Source of the DNA: Ulota crispa
Taxonomy: Eukaryota > Streptophyta > Bryopsida > Orthotrichales > Orthotrichaceae
DNA: 64,000 bases
Assembly: GCA_963920765.1 (NCBI GenBank)
Contig: OY987242.1
Location: 6,536,789-6,600,788, forward strand
Direction of reading: 5' to 3'
A model generated the notes under the pieces. That model did not search any database. It was not told the DNA's origin and was given only the letters and a program-made list of their open reading frames with translations. Each line of letters begins with the position of its first letter. The first letter of the stretch is position 1. Shown in pieces: positions 34,414 to 46,655 of the stretch. A program made the position numbers and the translations under genes.

Positions 34414-37400
34414 GGTGAGTACGAACTGAAAAAAGGGTTGAGCAAAATTTGCAAACACTGCAGCCTGGAATGCTAGAAAGGGAAGGTTACTTAGAGCTTG
34501 GCTCGCATCTGGTATTAGATAGATAGATAGTGAGGCCTGCTTATTCATTCGCTTGCGGTCTACATCGCCATGGCGATGTTAGTGGTGTTTCCTGCGTGGA
34601 TAAAGTTCGTCTAGGTCACTCCGAGTCTCAAGCTAATAAAGAATCCGTAAATGGCGATGAAGTTTGCGTTATGCAGCTTGACCATGGAGGTGTTATGTTA
34701 GTAGCTTAGTACAAGGAGGATTCAAACAAGGTAAGGTAAGCCAGGGGAGGGAGTGAGTAACCTAAGTTATGGGAGTCTGTCTGTCAGTAACTGAGGGTGG
34801 CCTAACAGGCCTGCCAAGTTGTCAGAGGCGAGGGAGGGCGTCAGGTACATGGTGCGTGCTAGCTGCTAACTTAGCTGCTGCTGCTGCCAGAGCTGCCGCT
34901 GCAGCAGACTGACTGAGGCTCCATGTGATGATGCGCTAGCTATGGAGCATGGAGTCGAGCGAGAGGGGCCGGGGCTTTTAAGGCTGCGGGCGCTGGCATT
35001 ATTTTGAATAGGGAGGGACATCATGGAGGCGACTTCTGTGCATGTGAGGGCTCCACTTCTGCACCAGCCGACTCTGCGTGCTTGCTGTGCTGCAGCAGAA
35101 TACTAATGAGAGAGGATCGACCGTCGGCATTGGACACTCCACTGTTGCAATCCTTCTCACTTGCTTGCAGCTGCAATCCCGTCATGGATTGCATCATGAG
35201 TGAAGCCAATCAGTAGGGCCGTGTCTTCAGGAATATCATTCCTGCCACTAATGAATTCGCTCTTTTTCCGGGTGGAAAACTTAAGCGTCGTAGTAACTTA
35301 GTAACCGCCTCCTCACTGAGGTTGGCGGTGGGTCCTGCCCATGTGCATGCCTCTCTGGGCTGATGCTCAATGATACGAGGATCGTAGCGCACAGCCGGCA
35401 GCTTGCATCCTCCGAAGCTTGGCTCCACTCTTTTGAATGTCCGTGGGGTTCGTCCGTGCTTGGGTCCTCCCTCCACTCCAATGGGCTATTGCTGGTACTC
35501 AGAGATTGAACGTTTAGGTTGAAGGCTCAGGAGAGAATCCACCCATTCCCCAGCTCTTCTATTAGTTCTCCTACTACTCTCCACCTCGTTTCGCTTACCC
35601 CTATGGTTTCCTTACCTGCAGGAAGCTTTTCTCGGTTTCCCCAGAGGAGGATTGCAGAATGCCCCTCTTGATTGTGAGAGCTCGCTCGCTCTTCTGCGAC
35701 ACTGATAGACTGAATATTGATCAGCGTTTCTGGTCAAGGTAGTGGATATTCTGGAGCATGAGACCGAGGCGTTGTGTACATGCTGAATGAAGCACGTGCA
35801 TAGATAGATAGATAGATAGAGAGAGCAAAAACGAGAGAGGCAGCGCCACTCTCGTGTATGGGGACTCGGGAGTTGCAATGATACTTTGTAAACTTAGGGT
35901 TAAAAGACGGACCTTGCCAACCCCACCCTTGAAACTACCCGATTGCTGCTGTTACGAATCTTAGGAGATTTCTGTGAGAAAGCCACAACACGGATGATGC
36001 CTCCAACCCTTACTCGGCGAAATTCGGTTCTAATTCGGCAATGCAACTTTTAATTAGGTTGCCACATCTGTCACCGTTGTCGGATCTTGGCTTGAGTTCT
36101 TATTGCATTGACTGTTACCCAATCTGAGTTGTTGCAGAATAATACCCATATCTTCTTAATCGTTGCCGTACTCATTTATTCTCGATTGATCCAAAGTGCC
36201 AAACGAATCTCTTAGACATCCCCCACCAAGCACGAATAGTTCAAAAAGCTGCTGGCTATGTCGCGGGGCCATTTATTCGTAGAAACCAAATTCTGCAGCC
36301 TTCAAGAGTTTGCATATTAGACGACTGAATGGGATATGCTCTTGCAAGAAGTACTGATCTTCAAACACCTGGGATACCTACCCAAAGTTCTAAACCAGTT
36401 ACAAGCTCCAGAAAAGGTTTCACCTTTTCTTTTCGTAAAGAAAAGTCATATTTCAGTAGCGGAAAGTAATCTGACTTGCTATTGTCATTGGACGATGATT
36501 GTGAGCTCACTTGTTCCTGTGTCTTCTTTAGACAACCGCACTTTTTCCACCTTTCAAGCTGAGTTACCTTTGTCACGCTTCCTTCTTCAGAGGGGGACGC
36601 TGGTCTTTGAAAAGCTCCGGTACTTTGTGAGCTGTAGGGACAGTGTAGTAGTGTCATTGATGTCTGCTCCACCTCCGGCTTAGGTTCACAGGAGTCACGA
36701 ATATGCAGGGAGTGTGATTGAGATTTCAACCAGTTTAATTAGGCTCAGTTGGCTCCCTGACAGCGAGCCTAACTGGCTGATTCTGATAGTACCCGATAAG
36801 GGATGGAAAATCAGTGCCCTGTATCCTCCCGTTCTGGAGAAAATGTCGTGTACTGATGTACACTGTCGGAGGTCAGGGGTAGTCAGTAGACTTGTGAATA
36901 TATCCTTCACAATGAATGAGACGTTCCTAAACTTCTGGGACTCACAATAAATTCCATCTTTAACTTACTCTGCTGCTTGTCCCTGCTCTGGATGGATAGC
37001 CCTCTACAAGTACTACTACTTCCCTCCCACTTTTTTTTTGAGTCCGGAGTCGTCATTACAATATCAGAGATACAGGATTTTAATTGGACTTGTGGTGGAG
37101 AATAGGTTGGAGGCTATCACACGGTGCAGTTACTACTTCCAATTTTCTCTTGACGACTTGCGGCGTCGCTGGGTCGTTTTGATGACAATGAGAAAGGATA
37201 TTCTGATTCTCAACACATGTCCTGGTGAGTAGATTCAGCCATTCCACTTGGAAAAGTGTAACCTTACCTAATTTGCTCTGTTTTACATACCGTTCCAGAA
37301 TCGGTTCCCGTTTGGCACAACCGACTGGATATGCCGGGAAGAATGTCGCCATGAAAGCAGTGAGGCTGTTGATTTTGAACCAAGTTAGTGTCTCTGGGCC

Positions 37401-38134
37401 AGTAGTTGTTGGTCGCTACTTCTTTTTCATTCATCAACACATTTCTAAGCACCAATGGTCTGCATTGTTATTTAACCCTTTCAAGCTCTGTCCTTCATTA
37501 TGTAGGTTCAGGCTTTCTGTGCTTGGGAGAACACACCTCTGCGAACCTAAACTCGGAGAAATTTGTGAGTAAGAACTATGAGGGAGGAGTGGTGGTTTGC
37601 TGCAAGTGGCGGTTGCGAGGGGTACGTCGAGAAGTTTTTATGGCGCAGTCTCGGCAGTTCCGTTCGATTGAAAGGAGCTTGGATGATGCTTAATCACACC
37701 TCAATCTTCTATTTGCTGTAGAAATCCTGGATAATAGCAGAGCCTCACTTTCCTCTTACTACGTCTCGATAGCCATCAGTCCACCTGCTTGGAACTAGAC
37801 TAACTTCTGGGGCTTTACTGTACACTTTTTGTTTTTACCTGCTTAAACATGGTTTACAATGGACTTTTATCGATGGTGGAACTGTGAGAGAGAAAGAGAG
37901 AGGGCACCATAATTGCATGTTAGTCTGCTAAGTCTCGATTAGGGTTGTCTCTAGATTTCTATGTCAACTTGATGCAAGACCCGGAGTCTAGGTCAGTTTG
38001 CCATGCTTTGCCTCTTGCCGGCGATCGTGGTTATTAGAACTGGGAAGGCTTGTAGTGGAGTTTTTCCTTTAGCAGTAGTGATTCGGAATTAGGATGCATG
38101 ATACCGGGGAGGGTTAAAGCTTCAGATTGTAACC
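34414..38134 (+). other. Leader introns and possible non-coding exons
   Basis: This 3.7-kb stretch separates the GTGAGT donor at 34414 from the first coding ATG at 38135. It keeps genic composition and microsatellites (GCTGCTG near 34880, GATA at 35801-35820). It contains several plausible acceptors (CTGCAG near 35621, GTTGCAG near 36137, CTGTAG near 37720, TTTAGCAG near 38083), so one or more leader exons may be spliced in. No conserved coding sequence is seen on either strand; frames such as 36361-36729 on the minus strand lack any recognisable feature. Confidence 0.4.
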
Positions 38135-41100
38135 ATGAAGTTCATGAAGTTGGGATCAAAGGTGGACATCTTCACTGTTTGCGGCAATTCCACGTAAGTG
38201 ATACTCCTAAAGTTCATGATTTTAAATGATAGTGGAGTTATGGGTGCTGGGAAGGACTCGTTTTTCTATATCTTATGTGGGGAAATTGCATCATCAGATA
38301 TTCTCTATACCACTTATTCTGCAATAGTAATATTAGAAATTATGACTAACTTTTTAAGAAGACGATACCAAAGAAAGAGAACCAGCCTGGGCCTGTAAGG
38401 AAGGTCTCGTTAAAACCTGGTCAGTTCTCGACGTGTTGAAGCTCCATGTTGATATTCTCAAATCTCAAATTTTGTACGAATTTGATGTTGGAGTTTCTTT
38501 AATCTGCAGTTCGGTGGCTTCGGAACTGCCCAGTGACATAACTTTTGATGTTGACGGTCACAAATTCCATCTCCACAAGGTAACTTGATTCCTATTGTAT
38601 CTCTGTCATAAATAGCAACAGCAACACAACTAGTAATATCTCTCATTGTGTAGACTAAGTTCATTTTCGATCGTTGTGATGTGAAGCTAGAAAGTAGCAC
38701 TTCATTAACTATAACTAAGATACAACTGTTGCATTATTTGACGTGGTGAATGTGTTGGCCCTTGTAAGTTCCCTCTGTTGGCGAAATGGGGTTGCCTCAA
38801 CAAAATCATTGCAGAAGCACAGGAGGTGCAAAGTGAGGAGGTGCTCATCCACAGCTTTCCCGGAGGAATAGGCTGTTTCGAGATGTGTGCCAAGTATTGT
38901 TATGGAATCACCATAACCTTCAGCCCGCACAACGTAGGCGAGGTGAGATGTGGCGCGGAGTTCCTGCAAATGACAGAGGCAACTGAGAAGAGCAACCTCA
39001 TCTTCAAGCTCGAAGTCTTTTTGGAATCTTCCATCCTTCGGGGATGGAAAGATGCTATCATATGCCTTCGAAACAGTAAAGCTCACATGCCATGGGCCGA
39101 AGATCTCAAGGTTTTGCTCAAAACTCTTGCTGAGCATATATAATACGTCCATTCAGCTCTACCTTCCCTTACCAGCTTCTTTGTAAAAAAACATGGTCAT
39201 AAAGAAAATTACATGGATACCCCTGAAGTTTGCAATGTTTTCATAGATACTCCTGCTTTTGCAGAAGTTTCACATGAATACCCTTGGACCAAAATTTCAG
39301 GCATTTATTTGTTGTGCTTGTACTTTCTTCATGACCAATGTTGAAGAAGGGAATGTGATGAAACAAAAAAAGAAGCAATATGCGCACAAAGGAAGAACGG
39401 AAGTGACATGCACAACAAAACAAACGCCTAGAATTTTTGGTCCAAGGGTATTTGTGCAATTTCTGAAAAAGCAGGAGTATCTATGAAAACATTGCAAACT
39501 TCAGGGGTATCTATGAAAATATTGCAAACTTCAGGGGTATTCATGAAATTTTCCCTTTACAATAACCATATATATGGTGTTGATATTTCGACTCCACCTC
39601 AGTCTATTTAATCGGAATGTTCAGGGATGGATGATAAGTGTAGTAGGAGTTGGTGAATAAACTAGTGAGTTTGAAATTTTGTATCTGCAGATCATCGACC
39701 GATGCATTGAATCCATAGCGTTGAAAACTACTGTGGATCCCGCTGAGGTAGACTGGTCCTTTACATATCCGAGATCACTCCCCTCATCCAGATCGCACCG
39801 GGCTTCTTCGGGTATAGAGCGCTCTTGGAGTAGTAGTCGCCGAATGCCACACGTGCCGAGGGACTGGTGGCTGGAAGACATAAGCGACCTGGACATAGAC
39901 CTGTACAGGAGGCTGATTCAGGCCATCGAAACAAAAGGTGCACCGCAAGGGCTGGTGGGTGAGTCGATCAGAATCTACACGCTCAAATGCTTACCAGGCT
40001 TATCACAGGAGGAGCCAATAACATCCTCAGGAGAAAACGAGCTCATCTCAAGTGAGGAGGAATTATCTTACAGGTTCACGGAGATGACAGCCAAGGATGG
40101 TCACGTGTTGGAGACGATTGTCAGTCTCCTGCCTGCTGAGAAAGGCTCATGCTCTTGTAGCTTCTTGCTCAGGTTGCTGAGGGCAGCCACCGTCCTGGAC
40201 GCATCCACGTCCACCAAAATGGAGCTGGCCAGACGTGTGGGCTTGCAGTTGGACGAAGCCTCACTTCGCGATCTGATGATCCCTTCGGTGTCCTACCCCA
40301 CTGATACTGATACCGATACTGATACTGATACAGTTGTCGTGTGTGATGTGGACCTGATGATTCGTATCCTGGAGCATTACATGGCACAGTTCCAAAGCCA
40401 TCACCACCCAGACCTGCTGCCAGGCGAGCACAAGACCACCACCACACTCTTACATGAAATGGCGATGGACACCGGTGCTGTTGAGCATCGGAGGACATCA
40501 GCTGTCCATGTTTCTCAACTGAAAGTGGCGAAGCTAACTGACCTATACTTAGCAGAGGTAGCGAGGGATGCGAACATGCCCCTCGCCAAATTCATTCAGC
40601 TGGCGGAGTCTGTCCCTGATTTTGCACGCTCTGACCATGATGGACTGTATCGCGCTATTGATATGTACCTCAAGGTTTGCACCGCACCCCTTTCGTTCTT
40701 ATTTTCATCTACACTGCTGAGCTCACTTGACTTTTCGGCAATTAATGCTAGCTTTAGAACTACACCGCCGTTTTCGAGAGATTGGTTAATCTGGTACTTC
40801 GGCCCCTGCAGGAACATCCGCTGCTTACAAAGAACGAACGGAAAAAAATCTGCAAATTGATGGATTGTAAGAAGTTATCTATGGATGCTTGTATGCATGC
40901 TGCTCAAAATGATCGTCTCCCATTGCGAGTTGTGGTTCAGGTCAGTTAGATTCTCCAACTGTGGAGAGTGAGTGAGTGAGTGAGTGAGTGAGTGAGTGTA
41001 CTAATCATAATGCCTTTCTTGCTTTAGAACCCGAACTTAGTAATCCATCCCTATTGATAAGACCGGCCGCGTGTAAGTTATATCAAAGCTGGGGCAGTTG

Positions 41101-41682
41101 TACGTGATTAAGGCCGAGTATAGAGACATATTGGAAAATTTATGCAGTGGAAAACAACAACTTTTTTTTTGCTTGGACACAGCATGACTTGCCGGAATGG
41201 CGGCTAATTTGCAGGTCTTATTCTTTGAGCAAGTGCGAGCTGCCGCAAACGGTGGGCTCCTCAGCGATCCACTCGGGAACATCCAGCAGCCGGATTATGG
41301 GGAAGAAATCAGCTTACCAGAAGCCAACAACAACAACAACAACGGCAACCACATGGACATGAGCTCCACACGAGACGAGAACTGGGAAACCGTGCACCAA
41401 GATTTCACTGCTTTGAAAGGGGACCTTGCCAGCATCAAAATGCGGATCGCGGAGGCCGAGAGAGAACGAAGTAGTATGAAACAACAGGATGCCACCAGCA
41501 AACATATGAAAGCCAAAAGTGTGCTGTCTTCTTTCAAACCCGAGAAGCTGTTCAACAAGCTCTTTGCCAGCCGGGGCTTCTCCAGCTCCGAATCCTCTCG
41601 AGACTCCATCAGCCCTGAAGTCGCCCCAACGCCGGCAGATGTGATGACAATGAAGCAACAGCTTCGGCACACCATAGCCTAA
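38135..41682 (+). CDS. NPH3/RPT2-family BTB protein, six coding exons
   Basis: Coding exons at 38135-38193, 38510-38579, 38769-39110, 39691-40674, 40812-40940 and 41215-41682 join in frame to 683 residues. All introns are GT-AG; the exon 3 donor (AAG-GTTTTG) is weak. The start MKFMKLGSK is typical of the family. A BTB-like fold follows (about residues 20-135, with [24 protein letters not shown] and CAKYCYG). RCIESIA (161-167) leads into the NPH3 domain (about 215-545): [27 protein letters not shown]-like [37 protein letters not shown] and [18 protein letters not shown] short coiled coil ([19 protein letters not shown], 599-617) and a serine-rich tail end it. Known relatives act at the plasma membrane as BTB adaptors for CUL3 ligases in phototropin or auxin-transport signalling; this role is inferred. 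[12 protein letters not shown] tract (361-371) comes from a microsatellite. Confidence 0.93.
39199..39559. mobile_element. H-family fold-back in intron 3 of the NPH3-like gene
   Basis: The arms begin AAAGAAAATTACATGGATAC and end TATTCATGAAATTTTCCCTT. The inner arms pair through CCCCTGAAGTTTGCAATGTT and ACTCCTGCTTTTGCAGAA. The loop matches other H elements. A 33-bp tandem duplication of part of the right arm lies at about 39490-39545. It occupies most of the 580-bp intron and sits 88 bases after the weak donor. Confidence 0.85.
40968..40998. repeat. (GTGA)n microsatellite in intron 5
   Basis: About eight GTGA units follow shortly after the exon 5 donor. Each unit includes a GTGAGT-like word that mimics a plant donor site. 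Confidence 0.9.
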
Positions 41683-42250
41683 ACTTTATCACGAATCAGG
41701 CACTTTTTGATCAACTATTTTGGGGGCAAGTGTTTACCTTGTTGTTGTGTGTACATTACTTTGTATTTCTAGTGCAGGCCATGCTCTTTATACTTGCAAG
41801 TTGCAGCAGCACTTCATGATTTTGGAGAATAGGAAACACCGTGGCAGAGCTTGCGTCTTGTTCAGCTCTAGCTTGATCACTACGTAACGTTTTAGTTAGA
41901 ATATAGCTAGCTAGCTAGCTAGGCGATTAGGACGACAAACTACATACAAATTTATCATTCGAATGCTATACTTTCTCATACCACAGATTGAGGAAATTCG
42001 GATCCTCATACATCTGGGAAGGGGAACGCTTCCCCATATACTTTTGTCAGATGAAAACTGCGACTCCGATTCTGCCCCACTATTCAAGTCTCATTATTAT
42101 ATCTTCAGTTGCCCATTATTATTTTGTATCCCTGCCCCTGACTACTTTGACAAAGGAATGTAATCATTTGCGCGTGTATGCTTCGGAACTCAGATTTTAT
42201 ACTCACTGAGAGATCGATCTCGAGAACGTTTCTTACTGATTATAATGCCT
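41683..42250 (+). other. Probable 3' untranslated region
   Basis: The sequence after the stop keeps genic composition and includes a GCTA repeat at 41904-41922. I see no canonical AATAAA near a clear end, so the polyadenylation site is not placed. Confidence 0.4.
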
Positions 42251-43255
42251 CGGAAATCTACACTCTCACTGACTAACTGACTATCTTATAACGAGAAAGT
42301 TAGAGTTCCAAAATTCAGTAACTGGATGAGTTCCGAAGGGAATCCACTCGGTTGCTTTTCAACGCTTTGGCAGACTGAGCTAGAAGACTAGTCTGTTATT
42401 AGCTGTTTACTTACAAAAAAAAAAAAAAAAAACTCTGACAGAATTGTGAACTGGAACTGACTCCGAGAGCAACACCTTAGAAGCACTGATCCCGTTGCAA
42501 AATGACCACCTGAATTGATTCTCTCGCCAAATTAGACTCTGCTGAAACTGTTGCACGGAACCTCTCATCTGTGGCCGAACTTCCATTTTGCACGAGGCAT
42601 CGAAGAATCTGGATGGATATGTTTGAACTCCCTGTGCTCTGTGGTTGCTGGAATCACTTGCACACGTCGCAATGCAGATGAATATTCTCGCCCAAGTAAA
42701 AACTAAAGATCAACTTTTGGGGTTATTTTTTTAATAAGACTTGCACCTATGCTACAAGAAACGTCCAAATACAGTAACCAGCCCCATCTTCTATATAGTT
42801 GCAAAGTGGGCTACCTTGCAGAATGAAGTATTTTAGGACTACTACGAGAAGTGGTGAACAGTAGTTCTTTTGAACAAGTCCACTTCACAGGTTTTGCTAT
42901 CAATGGCCGCTTTTTATTTCATTAATTTGTGCTTCTCTTGTGTTTTTCTAATAATCAAAACTTAAGTGCTATTTTTTTTTGTTCAATGTTTTGGTGCCTG
43001 TACTTTTGTAAAACAAGTGCTACACTGAGGCAACCCTTAACACTCCAGATTGGACCTGCCTTTACCTTCTTCATTGCAATTGCTATGGAGATCAACAAAT
43101 TAAGTTTTTCTGTTCTTCAAGTTCAATATTAAAGGGGTGATGACAATTACCGCAAAAGAATATGTTTTCCAACAAACCTACAATTTGCAGTCACCCATCA
43201 AAAGTCGATAATAATTAATTCTATTCAACTGTATTGCAGTGACGTATTTGACTGC
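42251..43255. other. Downstream intergenic DNA
   Basis: An 18-base A run lies at 42415-42432. No gene, repeat family member or inverted repeat is recognised. Confidence 0.4.
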
Positions 43256-44195
43256 TTAACCCGTAAGCGCCCAAACCTTTTTCACCAAAAGCAGGGTTTA
43301 GGAAGACATATGTTGTTGATACATTGTATTGTGGCCATTTGGATGATTCACAAAAAGTGACCATTGAAAACAATAGGGCACCTATTCAGAAAGTGGCTTG
43401 CAAAGTTTGGGGACAATCGGTCATGAGAGATGGGAGCTTATAGACTTTGATTAAACAAACATGTGATGGCAAAATCTCATTTTTTGGCAAGTAGCTGCAA
43501 TTAGGAAGAAAAATATGCAATAAATGACTAGGTCACAACAATTGCATGGCAATTGTACAACAGTAATTGAGTCATTTTGCAGTCATTACTTAGTTGTTGT
43601 ATAGTTGTTTAGTTGTTATGCAATTGTTGTGACCTAGTCATTTATTGCTGATTTTCAAATAACAATTGCTATTTGTTAATTTCTACATAATTCTCAAGGT
43701 CCCAATTTCACCTCAAATCTTGTGAGTAACAAGATTAGATGTGAATGCACACACTTGCAAATTAATGGAGGCCATATTTATTTGGATGCTAAGTTTTGAG
43801 GTTTTGAATTGTTGTTGAGCACAAAAAAAGAATGGTACAATTAGTGAGGTACTAATGGTTGCCACAACAAAGATATAGGACATGCTTGAACTCACATTTG
43901 CCAATCTCTTACCACCACAAAGTTCACACAAAGAAGCTTGCAACAAGCATTGATTGTTGAAAACATGTAAGAGATTATTTACTACCCCACTTGTAAGGCG
44001 TTCCACCTAGTTGAGTCTCTTTAAACACTTGTACCACATTTAGCTCACCTTGCCATTATTCCAAGTGCATGAACTACTTTAATGCCTCATGAATATTAAT
44101 TTATAGCAAGGTCTAAAAATTAGATATGGTGCCTTAAAGTGACTTGCAAAATCAAGCGAGGATGCTTTTGATCCACCGGGGCGTTTAGGGGTTAG
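43256..44195. mobile_element. B-subfamily TTAA-type element, copy B2
   Basis: It runs from TTAA-CCCGTAAGCGCCC to GGGGCGTTTAGGGG-TTAG; the right flank is one change from TTAA. The body is collinear with B1 apart from the C insertion in B1 and a 132-bp hairpin insertion here (43517-43648). It is non-coding. Confidence 0.8.
43517..43648. mobile_element. Short fold-back MITE inside B2
   Basis: GCAATAAATGACTAGGTCAC and its perfect complement GTGACCTAGTCATTTATTGC form the ends, with continued pairing through AACAATTGCAT. B1 lacks this segment at the matching place (ATTGCTATTTGTT continues directly). The ends share nothing with the other families in the window. Confidence 0.75.
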
Positions 44196-44390
44196 TGGAG
44201 TGAATAACATTGCAAGCCCTTGCACATGTATGCAATGCCTTGCACTCCCTTGCCCACAAACTCATGTTTGCTCTTTATTTCAATGGTAGCAGTGTAGCAC
44301 TGTGCTCACTCCATATTGTGCTTCCAGATCTCTTTGTACTATATCGTACATTCCAACACCCAAAAAATGACTTTGAGACAATTTAAAATA

Positions 44391-44847
44391 AGGAAAAATA
44401 TTGAAAACAGGCTTGACAAATGGGAGTATATCATAAATAGGCTATACACTTAAAGAATATCAAAAGTAGGTATCACCAAATATTAAAATGTCTTGCAACT
44501 ATGGTGACTAAAACATTGTGCATGTTTATTCATATCCAAATCAAATTGGTTTGTGGTAGCTTTACTTACAATGACTAAGAGCACCGCATCAGTTGTAATG
44601 TATAGTACATTTTGAAAGTCCTTGTTCCTTGGTACAAGTGCTTTTTTTCTTGAGTACTTTACAATTAATGCAATGATCTTGATCTCTTTTAGCAAAGCTA
44701 CCACAAACCAATTTGATTTGGATATAAATGAACATGCACATTGTTTTGGCCACCATAGTTGCAAGACCTACATTTGATATTCTTGAAATGTCAAGCATAT
44801 TTTCAGTATATTGCCATTTATCAAGCCTATTCTTTGCATTTTTCCTT
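44391..44847. mobile_element. V element, TA-flanked fold-back
   Basis: Arms 44391-44580 and 44690-44847 pair over about 160 bp, for example ATCCAAATCAAATTGGTTTG with its complement. The ends are TA-AGGAAAAATATTGAAAACA and TTTGCATTTTTCCT-TA. The ends resemble those of the G element (GGGAAAATATC). It is non-coding. Confidence 0.85.
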
Positions 44848-45314
44848 AAAATAATGGGACTCTCAGACTTCAGGGTCACAATAAAGAGGTCGGAGTGGGA
44901 GTACATGACTAATGAGGACAGACACCTTATCTAAAGCCCACGCACACTGAGTTGAGATTGTTCATTTACTTTCAATGAAACTAGTTGCCAAACACAAATG
45001 ACAAGTGAAGAGGAAATGACAAGCATTATTGCGCTTGCGTCTCGTCCAAGCAAATGAGGACATGAGAGCACATGTCGACCCTTACGAATTTCCAACATCA
45101 CCAATCATTAGTGAATATGCACTTGTGAATGATCCTTCCAATCTACCAATATGCCCAATCCAGCGCTGCTGCTATGTATGTAAGTCAACACATGCACCCT
45201 GCAGACAATCGTAATCGTTGGAACTCGGAGTGGCTTGCGTGCAGATTTATATATATATAAAGAATGGTTTTGATGAAGCTGTGGTGTAACTTTCAACAAA
45301 TGACCAACCAGGAC
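44848..45314. other. Intergenic DNA with a possible coding relic
   Basis: A frame at about 45029-45214 (reading QANEDMRAHVDPYEFPTSPI) has mixed composition but no ATG of its own and no recognisable family. It may be an old exon or a retroelement fragment. Confidence 0.3.
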
Positions 45315-45646
45315 TAAGGTAGGAGGCTCAAATTCGGAGCAGGCTCTAAAATGGAGCACCTCCTCAAATGTACTTTTTTTTGTACATCTTGTTTTTTATA
45401 ACTTTTCAACAGTGTAGAGTTCATGTACATTTGAGGAGGTGCTTCATTATAGAGCCCTATGGCCTTCCCATTTCAAATATTCATAACTAATTCCACAAAA
45501 TTTTAAAAAATATGAAACAACTTGGGTTAGATGTTAATTCTTCTTGTCTTTCAAGGAAAGTTTACTACAAATCAATTCAAGGAGTTTCACCTACCCAAAA
45601 TTCAGTTTCAGCCCTTAGATGCTCCATTTATGAGCCTCCTACCTTA
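45315..45646. mobile_element. D-family TA element, copy D3
   Basis: It runs from TA-AGGTAGGAGGCTCAAATTC to AAATGGAGCATC-complement ends, closing with TTTATGAGCCTCCTACCT-TA. 332 bp, with the family interior ACATTTGAGGAGGTGCTTCA and CAACTTGGGTTAGATGT. Confidence 0.85.
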
Positions 45647-46370
45647 TATGAGTAAAGTGGTTTACACTTAATCCTTTTAGCACAGAACCAACAATAGAGA
45701 GAGATACAATTATAAAGTGGTTTATACTGAGGTTTTACTTTGAATCAAGTTACCTTTGTTGGTACAACAGGTAGTTGGTGGGTACCTAAACTTATATCTT
45801 ATGTAGTATTTGAATCATGGAGATCTGGAGCCTTTACATATATCACAGTCTAAGAAGATTCAAGTAACAAGATCATTTTTCCAAGGTTTTTTTGCTTCTT
45901 TCTATTTTGGTGCCTAGTGCAAAAATCATGAAGCATCCAATGATAAAACTAGTAAATTAGTTGAATAGTCACGTGGTTGAAGAAGTAAGTGCCAAAAAAC
46001 AAAAATCTCATAATTCTTGGATAATGTACTACTGACATTCATTTAAAACTATTGCAGCTGTACGGCCGCCACCAATGTCAAGTTACTTGAGAAAATATTT
46101 TTGTGGATTCTAAGGTATTCAAGCACGTTCATAGGTCTTAGACATGTTTTCAAGCTCCATATTTCAATTTGTCCAAGACCGGTCCATGCCCACAACCGGC
46201 CCATTATGACAGCCCTGCTTTGAACTTCAGGGCGTAAATTGCCTTCAGGTGTGCATCTTTAGAGCTCTCAAATCGATGAATTCAATTGCAATGAGGTGAG
46301 AAATAGTAAAGCCACCATCCTTGCCACTATTTCGGTGACAGGAGGCGGCAACACCATAGATCTAGGTGAG
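45647..46370. other. Intergenic DNA, nothing recognised
   Basis: No gene or element is supported. A small duplication of the words TATAAAGTGGTTTA occurs near 45655 and 45711. Confidence 0.4.
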
Positions 46371-46655
46371 CATGGTTGTCACATTCGACTGGCCATCCAT
46401 CAACTTATGAAGTGCCCAATTGAGCTCATGGTCTGTCCAATGTAGTCAACTCAGTTGATTTTGAAAAATGATAAAAATGATTAGAAATTTTTTACTTCAT
46501 ACATGTTGTGCTTGTGACACTCATTATTACCAACATGAAATCAAAACATGGATTTAAAGTCATATCGACCATTAAAAATGAAAAATAATATTTGGATTCT
46601 TTCTATTTTAAGTCTAGTACCCTAAAAATGCCCTAGATAACACAAGAGAAGAGAC
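46371..46655. repeat. L repeat, copy 1
   Basis: It begins CATGGTTGTCACATTCGA and contains AATGTAGTCAACTC, AAAAATGATAAAAATGAT-like, CAACATGAAATCAAAACATG and ATGGATTTAAAG.CATATC. The copies at 48530-48815 and 58130-58415 are in the same orientation. There are no inverted ends. Confidence 0.7.

Noticed and set aside
36361..36729. 122-codon minus-strand frame in the leader intron region
   Set aside because: It has no recognisable domain or matching splice context, and no supporting repeat in the window; chance frames of this size are expected in GC-richer DNA.
38715..39152. 145-codon minus-strand frame opposite NPH3 exon 3
   Set aside because: It is the shadow of a coding exon whose plus-strand product has clear BTB family motifs.
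39259..39497. Frames on both strands in intron 3 of the NPH3-like gene
   Set aside because: They fall in the H fold-back and show no domain or splice support.
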